The position numbers and the translations under genes are program-made. Positions 56,510 through 63,095 of a stretch of 64,000 nucleotides of DNA are shown piece after piece. Each line of letters opens with the position of its first letter. Positions within the stretch are counted from its first letter, which is position 1. Where the stretch lies: contig NZ_LAJC01000019.1 in assembly GCF_000981225.1 (NCBI RefSeq), positions 1 through 64,000 of the forward strand, given 5' to 3'. The stretch is from Allosalinactinospora lopnorensis (lineage in GTDB: Bacteria > Actinomycetota > Actinomycetes > Streptosporangiales > Streptosporangiaceae). Below the pieces are notes generated by a model. That model saw nothing but the letters and a program-made list of their open reading frames with translations, made no database searches and was not told the DNA's origin.

Positions 56510-58150
56510 TCAGGATTCGGTGCCCCGCGGCCGGTTCCGGTCGATGATGGCTTTCGTGTCGATGCCGCGCGGCAGGGAGCCGAACACGCGGCCCCAGTCG
56601 CCGCTCAGACGCGAGGCGGTGAAGGCGTCGGAAACCGGTGCCGGGGCGTACCGGATCAGCAGGGACGCCTGGAGCGTGAGGGCCATCAGCTCCACCAGGC
56701 CGCGTGCGCGGAACTCGACGTCGTCCAGATCGCCGAATTCGGTCCTGAGCCGCTTGACGGCGCCGTCGAAGCGGGGGTCGGCGCCCTCGGCGCGGGCGAG
56801 CTCGGCCAGGAACGCCTCCACGGCGTCGGGCTGCCTGCCCATCGCGCGCAGCACGTCCAGCGCGGCCACGTTGCCCGAGCCCTCCCAGATGGAGTTCAGT
56901 GGGGATTCGCGGAACAGCCGCGGCATCCCCGACTCCTCGACGTAGCCGTTGCCGCCCAGGCACTCCAGCGCCTCGGCGGAGTGCGCCGGCAGCCGCTTGG
57001 TGACCCAGAACTTGCCTACGGCCACCGCCAGCCGGCGGAAGGCCGCCTCGGCCTCGTCGCCCCGGATCGCCCGGTCGGCGGCGCCGGCCAGGCGCATCAT
57101 CAGCGTCGTCGCCGCCTCCGACTCCAGGGCCAGGTCGGCGAGGACGTTGCGCATCAGCGGCTGGTCGATGAGGAGGGAGCCGAAGGCCGTACGCTGCGAG
57201 GCGTGGTGCACGGCCTGGAGCAGGCCGGCGCGCATCCCCGCGGCCGACCCGATGACGCAGTCCAGCCGGGTCCCGTTGACCATCTCGATGATGGTGCGCA
57301 CCCCCTTGCCCGGTTCACCCACCGGCCACGCCGCGGCCCCGTCGTACTCCAGCTCGGCGGAGGCGTTGGAGCGGTTGCCCAGCTTGTCCTTGAGCCGCTG
57401 GATGAGCAGCGCGTTGCGGGTGCCGTCCTCCAGCACGCGCGGCACCAGGAAGCAGGTGAGCCCTTCCGGGGCCTGGGCGAGGGTGAGCAAGACGTCGCCC
57501 ATCGGGGCGGAGGTGAACCACTTGTGGCCGGTCAGCCGGTAGCTCCCGTCGGCCGCGGGCACGGCGCGCGTGGTGTTCGCCCGGACATCGGAGCCGCCCT
57601 GCTTCTCGGTCATCGACATCCCGGCCAGCAGCCCCTGCTTGCCGAGCGGCGGACGCAGCCCGAAGTCGTAGACGCGCGCCGCCAGCAGCGGCTCGTAAGC
57701 CCGGGCGAGGTCGGGGGAGTGCCGCAGCGCGGGGATGGCCGCGTAGGTCATCGAGATCGGGCAGGCGTGCCCGTTCTCCACCTGCGACCAGGTGTAGAAC
57801 TTGGCGGCCCGGGCGACGTGCGCGCCCGGCCGGTCGTCGGCCCAGGGGGCGGCGTGCAGGCCGTGGCCGATGGCGGTGTCCAGCAGCACGTGCCACGAGG
57901 GGTGGAAGTCGACCTCGTCGATCCGGTGCCCGTAGCGGTCGTGCGTGCGCAGCGTCGGCTCGTTGGCGTTGGCCTGTTCGCCCCAGGAGCGGGCGCGCGC
58001 CGTCCCGGCGAGCCGCCCGAGTTCGTGCAGCTCCTCGGCCGCCCATCCGGCGCCCTCGCGCTTCAGTCCCTCGGTGAGGGCGTCCTCGGCGGCGACATCG
58101 TAGTCCTCCAGAGGGGAGGGCTGGTTGAACACCTCGTGGGTCGCGGGCAT
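56510..58150 (-). CDS. acyl-CoA dehydrogenase, AidB-like
   Basis: This 546-residue flavoprotein of the acyl-CoA dehydrogenase superfamily has the longer AidB-type N-terminus (EVFNQPSPLEDYDVAAEDAL and YTWSQVENGHACPISMTYAA). FAD-domain motifs are MSMTEKQGGSDVRANTT, YRLTGHKWFTSAPMGDV and LECLGGNGYVEESGMPRLFR. AidB proteins respond to alkylation damage in enteric bacteria, but most actinobacterial homologues have no tested role; a fatty or branched acyl-CoA substrate is possible. The gene is single and divergent from the peptide-methyltransferase locus. Confidence 0.88.
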   Translation of the reverse strand: MPATHEVFNQPSPLEDYDVAAEDALTEGLKREGAGWAAEELHELGRLAGTARARSWGEQANANEPTLRTHDRYGHRIDEVDFHPSWHVLLDTAIGHGLHAAPWADDRPGAHVARAAKFYTWSQVENGHACPISMTYAAIPALRHSPDLARAYEPLLAARVYDFGLRPPLGKQGLLAGMSMTEKQGGSDVRANTTRAVPAADGSYRLTGHKWFTSAPMGDVLLTLAQAPEGLTCFLVPRVLEDGTRNALLIQRLKDKLGNRSNASAELEYDGAAAWPVGEPGKGVRTIIEMVNGTRLDCVIGSAAGMRAGLLQAVHHASQRTAFGSLLIDQPLMRNVLADLALESEAATTLMMRLAGAADRAIRGDEAEAAFRRLAVAVGKFWVTKRLPAHSAEALECLGGNGYVEESGMPRLFRESPLNSIWEGSGNVAALDVLRAMGRQPDAVEAFLAELARAEGADPRFDGAVKRLRTEFGDLDDVEFRARGLVELMALTLQASLLIRYAPAPVSDAFTASRLSGDWGRVFGSLPRGIDTKAIIDRNRPRGTES

Positions 58151-58333
58151 GGGCGGTGCCGTCCTTTCCGAACAGGATTCGGTCCTGCCAGGCTAGCGCC
58201 TTCCCCGGGGCCGGCCGAAGTCGGTTCGCTGGTGCCCTGACCGCGGGTGGCCGTCTTTGGCCAGACCCGATGGCACACAGCGACCTGGCGATTACCATCG
58301 CCGCACAACGCCCCCAAGCTCTGGGAGGCCCTC

Positions 58334-58453
58334 GTGGGCAAACATGACGACAATTCCCGCTGGGACGGCCGGAAGGACAAGCCCCCGCCTCCGCCCACCC
58401 CCAACGACGGGGGAAGCGGCGGCGGCAAGCACGAACGAGATGACGACAAGTGA
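58334..58453 (+). CDS. candidate RiPP precursor peptide (imiditide-type)
   Basis: This 39-residue, strongly charged peptide starts at GTG 58334 with GGGAGG five bases upstream. It begins VGKHDDNSRWDGRKDK, continues with five prolines, and ends in a Gly-rich then charged tail. It has two Asp-Gly sites, at 11-12 (WDGR) and 25-26 (NDGG), which favour aspartimide formation. There are no Cys, and Ser/Thr are few, so lanthionine chemistry is unlikely. Its TGA overlaps the methyltransferase GTG (GTGA), tying the two together. Known imiditides are aspartimide-bearing peptides made by a lone isoaspartyl-methyltransferase homologue; assignment to that class is inference from layout and the DG sites. 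Confidence 0.65.
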   Translation: MGKHDDNSRWDGRKDKPPPPPTPNDGGSGGGKHERDDDK

Positions 58454-59580
58454 CCGACGCCCGCCACCTTCGGTCCCGCCTCGCCGGGGAGGTCCCCCCA
58501 GCGTGGCGGGACACCTTCCTCGCCGTTCCACGCCACATGTTCATCCCCGACACGATCTGGATCCGAGGCGACGACAACCGCCCTGCCCCGCTGCGCCGGG
58601 CCGATGCCCCCCAAGCGTGGCTGGAGGCCTGCTACGCCGACGCTCCCGTAGCGGTGCAGCTCGACGACGGCGACGGCAGCGGGCGCGGCTACGTCTCCTC
58701 GACAGCGTCCATGCCGCGCGTGGTCGCGATGATGTTGGAAGCCGCCGACCTCGCACCCGGGCTCCGGGTCCTGGAAGTCGGTACCGGAACCGGCTACAAC
58801 GCTGCGCTCCTGGCGTCCCTGGTGGGGACGCGCAACGTCACCACGATCGAGATCGACGCTGGTCTGGCCGAGCGGGCCAGGATCGCCCTGCGACGAGCCG
58901 GATGGCCGGTGGAGACCATCACCGGCGACGGCGAAGAGGGACACCCGGCGGGCGCCCCCTATGACCGGATCCTGGCGACTGCCGCCGTCCAGACCGTCCC
59001 GCACGCGTGGGTGGAGCAGACCCGGCCGGGCGGGCTCGTCGTTACCCCGTTCGGTACGGCGTTCCACAGCGGCGCGCTGCTGCATCTGCTGGTCCACGAC
59101 GACGCGACAGCGTCCGGGCGCTTCGGCGGGGACACCGCATTCATGTGGACCCGTGCCCAGCGCACCCCGCACGGCGTCGTGGAGGACCGGGTGTTGCCCG
59201 AGCACGACTACGCCGAAACGACCACCGACCTGCACCCCTACGAGCCGATGGGCGACTTCGACGCCTCATTCGCGATCGGTGTCCGCGTGCCCGGGATGAA
59301 GTCCACCCTGGTCTACGACGATGACGACCCCGGAACACAGCGCTACACCGTCTACCTGATGGATCCCACTACGGGATCGTGGACCTCCTGGCGGATCACG
59401 CCGCAGGCACCGGCGTACCGAGTGTGCCAGCACGGGCCGCGCCGACTGTTCGACGAGCTGGCCGCGGCCTACGAGTGGTGGCGGGACCTGGGCCGCCCGG
59501 CGCACGACCGGTTCGGCCTGACGGTCACCGCCTCGGGGCAGCGGCTGTGGATGGACGACCCCGCGAACACGGTGGGATAA
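58450..59580 (+). CDS. protein-L-isoaspartate O-methyltransferase homologue with C-terminal extension (RiPP type)
   Basis: This 376-residue protein has an N-terminal methyltransferase domain: RDTFLAVPRHMFIPDTIW, the substrate loop SSTASMPRVVAM (83-94), the SAM motif VLEVGTGTGYNAALL (107-121) and ILATAAVQTVPHAWVEQ. About 150 extra residues follow (FMWTRAQRTPHGVVEDR through VTASGQRLWMDDP) that housekeeping Pcm lacks. Extended homologues of this kind act on graspetides, lanthipeptides or imiditides, methylating Asp so that it closes to aspartimide. No ATP-grasp or lanthionine synthetase gene is nearby, so a lone-methyltransferase system fits best. Confidence 0.85.
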   Translation: MTDARHLRSRLAGEVPPAWRDTFLAVPRHMFIPDTIWIRGDDNRPAPLRRADAPQAWLEACYADAPVAVQLDDGDGSGRGYVSSTASMPRVVAMMLEAADLAPGLRVLEVGTGTGYNAALLASLVGTRNVTTIEIDAGLAERARIALRRAGWPVETITGDGEEGHPAGAPYDRILATAAVQTVPHAWVEQTRPGGLVVTPFGTAFHSGALLHLLVHDDATASGRFGGDTAFMWTRAQRTPHGVVEDRVLPEHDYAETTTDLHPYEPMGDFDASFAIGVRVPGMKSTLVYDDDDPGTQRYTVYLMDPTTGSWTSWRITPQAPAYRVCQHGPRRLFDELAAAYEWWRDLGRPAHDRFGLTVTASGQRLWMDDPANTVG

Positions 59581-59623
59581 GAGCGCCGACCGGGCGTGGC
59601 GCCCTCGATTCTTTCGCGCGGGG

Positions 59624-59877
59624 CTACACCTCGCCCTGCTTGAGGCCGCGCAGGAAGGCCAGCCACTCGGGGCGGGGAGGGTGAGGTGCCCGTGGTCAGG
59701 GTTCTTGGAGTCGCGCAGAGCGTGGACGGGGGAACCGTCGAGGTGAGGACCGGCCTCGACGCATTCGCCACTGCGGCTGGGGCTGTAATTACTCTTACGC
59801 CAGCCGGCCTCGACGCATTCGCCATGGCGGTCTGGGCTGTAGCTGCTCTTTAACCAGGTGAACTGCTCGTGTCTCAT
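59624..59877 (-). pseudogene. DUF397 protein with internal duplication, frameshifted
   Basis: This is a small DUF397 protein of about 84 residues, the usual partner of Scr1-type XRE regulators and related to BldB. The frame starts at ATG 59877 (ATGA overlap with the XRE gene) and shows KSSYSPDRHGECVEAG, KSNYSPSRSGECVEAG and VHALRDSKNPDHGHLTLPA. The end PEWLAFLRGLKQGEV and a TAG at 59624 lie in another frame. One C missing from a C-run at about 59671-59676 explains this. The first half of the domain is repeated in tandem (18 residues), which is unusual for this family. Confidence 0.8.
59750..59824 (-). repeat. in-frame 54-base tandem duplication inside the DUF397 gene
   Basis: The 21-base string ccggcctcgacgcattcgcc-a occurs at 59750-59770 and again at 59804-59824, offset by 54 bases (18 codons). 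The flanking halves are similar but diverged. The duplicated protein unit is the SSYSP...GECVEAG segment. Confidence 0.8.
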
Positions 59878-60722
59878 GACAGTTCCTTCTCAATCGCGGC
59901 GATGAACGCCGTGGACTCGGCCGCATCCAGGCAGCTCGTCTCAAGGCGATCGTACTGACCGGCGAATCGAAGGACGTCATTCGCCTCCAGGAATATGCTT
60001 CCTGCCGCAGAGTCTATGTAGACGACCTCGGGGAACGGATCCGCCATCTTGATCAATGCGAATGAGCCATCGGTACCCGGATACTCGCCGACGCTGAACG
60101 GCAGCACTCGGATTTCGATGTTGGGCTTGGCGGCCTCCGTCAGTAGTCGTTGTAGTTGTTCGCATATGACCTGTGGCCCACCGACCGGACGACGCAGTGC
60201 TGCTTCATCCAGGATGAGCTGTATTTCGGTTGGGCTATCCCGAGTCAGGATCTCCTGACGGGCCATCCGGACACCGACCCAGCGCTCGATCTGTCGAGCT
60301 GAGGCATCCGGATCACTGATCCGGATCAGGCGTTCCGCGTATTCGCCGGTCTGGAGGAGACCGGGGATCACCAGGGGGTTGAAGATCCGTAGCCGCTCGG
60401 CCCGATCTTCCAGCCACACGTAGTTGATCATGGTGGTGCCCTGGTAGTAGCGCTCCCACCAGCCGGTTTCGGCGATCTCTTCGGCGAGTTGGAGCATCTG
60501 GGCACGCTGGCTGGGGCCGTCCACGCCGTAGAAGTTCATCAGCGCCGTCACCTCGGCTCGGGTGATGGGCCAGGTTCCCGCTTCGAACCGGCTAAGCGTC
60601 GAGGTGCTGCGTTGGATGTAGTCCGCGGGTTCCTTCAAGGTCATGCTGTTCTCTTCGCGCAGCTCCTTGAGCATCTTGCCCAGCCACTGGGCGCGAAGCG
60701 TCCCCTTCGACTTGGCTGCCAT
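59874..60722 (-). CDS. XRE-family regulator, Scr1/WhiJ type (helix-turn-helix plus DUF5753)
   Basis: This 282-residue protein has an N-terminal helix-turn-helix (about 10-65, LKELREENSMTLKEPADYIQ and STSTLSRFEAGTWP) and a C-terminal DUF5753 domain (about 95-275, with FNPLVIPGLLQTGEYAERLI and LPFSVGEYPGTDGSFALIKM). ATG 60722 has GAGGG upstream. It is coupled to the DUF397 gene by ATGA. Such pairs are common in filamentous actinomycetes and include developmental regulators. Here it may control the peptide locus, but adjacency is the only support. Confidence 0.9.
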   Translation of the reverse strand: MAAKSKGTLRAQWLGKMLKELREENSMTLKEPADYIQRSTSTLSRFEAGTWPITRAEVTALMNFYGVDGPSQRAQMLQLAEEIAETGWWERYYQGTTMINYVWLEDRAERLRIFNPLVIPGLLQTGEYAERLIRISDPDASARQIERWVGVRMARQEILTRDSPTEIQLILDEAALRRPVGGPQVICEQLQRLLTEAAKPNIEIRVLPFSVGEYPGTDGSFALIKMADPFPEVVYIDSAAGSIFLEANDVLRFAGQYDRLETSCLDAAESTAFIAAIEKELS

Positions 60723-60944
60723 CAACCCTCATCCACAATTGCTCTAGGAATATCCCTGAAAATCTTGCGATCTTGATGGATGGGTGTCACTCCAGCAGCA
60801 CGTGAGTCAGATCTCACTAGGAGCCAGACCAAGAGAAGGCGGCGCCTTTGGACTGCCGCCACACAGACCACCGCCCGGGACGCTCTACGAGTTGGCCCTC
60901 TGCGCGCGTCCCGGGCGGTGCCAGAACAGGAGAGGGGAACCATC

Positions 60945-61313
60945 GTGCCCGATGTCCACGCACTCCCTACCCCGAGTATCCCCGAGGCGTGGGCCGGCGT
61001 CGACACCTCCATCGACGCCGAGACCCCGGAACTGCTCTCCCCGGAGCAGCTGGAGCGCTACGCCGCCACCGTGGCCGAGCTGCTAGGGGCCGCCGGCCTG
61101 AACGTCGAGACCGCCGCTGTTCAGGATGACTGCGCCGAACTGCGGATCAGCAACCCCCGCCTCGGACACGGCAACACCCTGGAACTGACCATCCGCGACG
61201 ACCGCAGCGCCGAATGGACCCTCGACGCCGGGGACGACCTTCTCGAAGCCACCCCCGCGCGCACGCTGGCCGCTCCCGCCGCCCGCGTGCTCACCGGTAC
61301 CACCGGCGGGTGA
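60945..61313 (+). CDS. hypothetical protein, divergent from the XRE gene
   Basis: This 122-residue acidic protein starts at GTG 60945 with GAGAGGGGA upstream. The N-terminus VPDVHALPTPSIPEAWAGVD is low in structure. The rest looks like a small alpha/beta domain (QLERYAATVAELLGAAGLNV, LELTIRDDRSAEWTLDAG). No family is recognised. It shares a 222-base upstream region with the XRE gene and may be its target. Confidence 0.65.
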   Translation: MPDVHALPTPSIPEAWAGVDTSIDAETPELLSPEQLERYAATVAELLGAAGLNVETAAVQDDCAELRISNPRLGHGNTLELTIRDDRSAEWTLDAGDDLLEATPARTLAAPAARVLTGTTGG

Positions 61314-61325
61314 GTCCGCTCGGTC

Positions 61326-61372
61326 GTGCTGTTATCGCCACCTTTCCGTCCGCGGGGTGGCGATAACAGCAC
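61326..61372. terminator. perfect 17-bp convergent hairpin
   Basis: Arms gtgctgttatcgccacc (61326-61342) and ggtggcgataacagcac (61356-61372) pair perfectly around 13 bases. It lies between a plus-strand hypothetical gene and the minus-strand cbiX-like gene. The arms are less GC-rich than other hairpins here. Confidence 0.75.
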
Positions 61373-61395
61373 GGTGGGCGGGCCGTCCGGCCGCC

Positions 61396-62178
61396 TCAGC
61401 GTGCCGCGGTGCCGGACAGCGGTACCCGGGCGAGCGCGCTGTCGTAGCGCTCCAGCACCACCCGGGCGAGCTCCGGTGCGTCGCCCAGGGCGGGGGAGAC
61501 GGCCGCGGCCCCCTCGGCGAACGCCTGGTCGGACACCCGGTCGGAGAAGAAGCCCGGCGCCAGCAGGTAGCTGGAGACCGCGACCCGGGCGGCCCCGGAC
61601 GCGCGCAGCCGCGCCACCGCCTCGCCGGGTGTGGGGGAGGCCGCCGAGGCGTAGGCAGGGACCACCTCGCGCCACGGGCCCCGTTCGGCGAGCCGTCCGG
61701 CGGCCTCCTCGATCACGGCGTTGGCCCCGGCGTCGCTGGAGCCCGCCGAGACCAGCACCAGCGCGGTACCGGGATCGGCCCGTACTCCGCTCTCGGCGAG
61801 GCGGCGCTGCACCGCGTCGAGCAGCAGCGGGTGCGGGCCCAGCGTGTCGCCGTAGCGGATGCGCAGCCACGGGCAGGAGCCCTGCACCCGGTCCAGCACC
61901 CGCGGCAGGTCGACCTTGCTGTGGAACGCCGAGGTCAGCAGGGCGGGCAGCACGACGATCTCACCCGCGCCCTCCGCGGCGAGGCCGGTGACGGCCTCCT
62001 CCACGCCGGGATCGACGTGGTCCAGGTAGGCCACCCGCACGTCCAGCTCCGGGCGCAGTCGCCGGACCCGCTCGAAGATCCGCTCGACCGCCCGCGACGA
62101 GCGCTCGTCCCGGCTGCCGTGCGCGACCGCGACCAGTGGGGTGCGGGCGCCGCCGCCCGGCTGTCCGCCGCCCGTCAC
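61396..62178 (-). CDS. sirohydrochlorin chelatase (CbiX/SirB-like)
   Basis: This 260-residue protein has two CbiX half-domains. The first starts LVAVAHGSRDERSSRAVERI with metal-site His and contains VVLPALLTSAFHSKVDLPRV. The second shows LVLVSAGSSDAGANAVIEEA and VAVSSYLLAPGFFSDRVSD. It should insert iron into sirohydrochlorin to make siroheme for the adjacent sulfite reductase; cobalt is the other option for this family. GTG 62178 overlaps the cysH stop (GTGA). Confidence 0.88.
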   Translation of the reverse strand: MTGGGQPGGGARTPLVAVAHGSRDERSSRAVERIFERVRRLRPELDVRVAYLDHVDPGVEEAVTGLAAEGAGEIVVLPALLTSAFHSKVDLPRVLDRVQGSCPWLRIRYGDTLGPHPLLLDAVQRRLAESGVRADPGTALVLVSAGSSDAGANAVIEEAAGRLAERGPWREVVPAYASAASPTPGEAVARLRASGAARVAVSSYLLAPGFFSDRVSDQAFAEGAAAVSPALGDAPELARVVLERYDSALARVPLSGTAAR

Positions 62179-62879
62179 AGGTGGATTCCGCACTCGGTCT
62201 TGCCCATCCCGGCCCAGCGCCCGCTGCGCGGGTCCTCTCCAGGGGCCACCGGCCGCGTGCACGGGGCGCAGCCGATCGAGGGGTAGCCGTCGTACTGGAG
62301 CGGGTTGACCAGGACGCTGTTCTCCTCCATGTAGGTGTCCACGTCCTCCTGGGTCCACCGCGCGATCGGGTTGACCTTGACCATTTTCTTGCGGGGGTCC
62401 CACTGCACCACACCGACGTTGCGCCGGGTCACCGCCTCGTCGCGGCGCAGTCCGCTGACCCAGGCGTCGTAGGGCTCCAGGGCGCGCTGCAGCGGCTCGA
62501 CCTTGCGCAGGTGGCAGCAGATCTCCGGGTTGCGGCCGTGCAGCCGCGGGCCGAGGTCGCGGTCCTGTTCGGCCACGCTGCGCTGCGGGGTCGCGTTGAT
62601 CAGGGTGATGTCATAGATCTGCTCGACCGCGTCGCGGGTGCCGATCGTCTCGGCGAAGTGGTAGCCGGTGTCGAGGAAGATCACGTCGATACCCGGCCGG
62701 ACCTTGGAGACCAGGTCGACCATGAGAGCGTCGGCCATCGAGGAGGTGAGGCACAGCCGGTCGCCGAAGGTGTCGGCGGCCCACTGGATGATCTCCTGCG
62801 GGCCGGCCTCCTCGAGTTCGGCCGCGGCCCGCTCCGCCAGGAGCTTCCCGTCCAGCTTGCTGTCCAGTGCGACGTTCAT
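62175..62879 (-). CDS. cysH: adenylyl-sulfate reductase (APS reductase)
   Basis: This 234-residue enzyme reduces activated sulfate to sulfite. The [4Fe-4S] ligands are C121/C122 (EICCHLRK) and C204/C207 (GCAPCTRP), which mark the APS-using type. The catalytic Cys is C230 in the C-terminal KTECGIHL. Other motifs are TSSMADALMVDLVSKV and FLDTGYHFAETIGTRD. It is coupled to the zinc-ribbon gene (ATGA) and to cbiX. Confidence 0.94.
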   Translation of the reverse strand: MNVALDSKLDGKLLAERAAAELEEAGPQEIIQWAADTFGDRLCLTSSMADALMVDLVSKVRPGIDVIFLDTGYHFAETIGTRDAVEQIYDITLINATPQRSVAEQDRDLGPRLHGRNPEICCHLRKVEPLQRALEPYDAWVSGLRRDEAVTRRNVGVVQWDPRKKMVKVNPIARWTQEDVDTYMEENSVLVNPLQYDGYPSIGCAPCTRPVAPGEDPRSGRWAGMGKTECGIHL

Positions 62880-63076
62880 GCGTTCCCACCCGTCCTATCC
62901 GTGCGCGCGTCCGCTATGGCGGCCGCGCGAAGTCCGACGAACTTGACCCGGAAGACCCGCGCGCAGGACATGCAGGCCCAGGCGTAGCCCGCGCCCTGCT
63001 CACCGTCGCCCTCGTGGGGCACCAGGTCCTCGTCACCGCAGTAGGGGCAGTAGTGCGGGGCCGCTCGCTCGCTCAT
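62876..63076 (-). CDS. small zinc-ribbon protein of the sulfur operon
   Basis: This 66-residue protein has two Cys pairs, C10/C13 (YCPYCGDEDLVPHE) and C35/C38 (ACMSCARVF), spaced to bind one zinc. It overlaps cysH by four bases and begins 20 bases after the sulfite reductase stop. Similar small proteins occur at this place in other actinobacterial sulfate-assimilation operons. Its function is unknown; a role in Fe-S or siroheme enzyme maturation or electron transfer is only a guess. Confidence 0.82.
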   Translation of the reverse strand: MSERAAPHYCPYCGDEDLVPHEGDGEQGAGYAWACMSCARVFRVKFVGLRAAAIADARTDRTGGNA

Positions 63077-63095
63077 CTCCGGGCTCCGTCCTCGC

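Noticed and set aside
58247-58453. Longer 68-residue reading of the small peptide
   Set aside because: The upstream GTG lacks a ribosome binding site, while GTG 58334 has GGGAGG at the right distance and the extra N-terminus looks non-coding.
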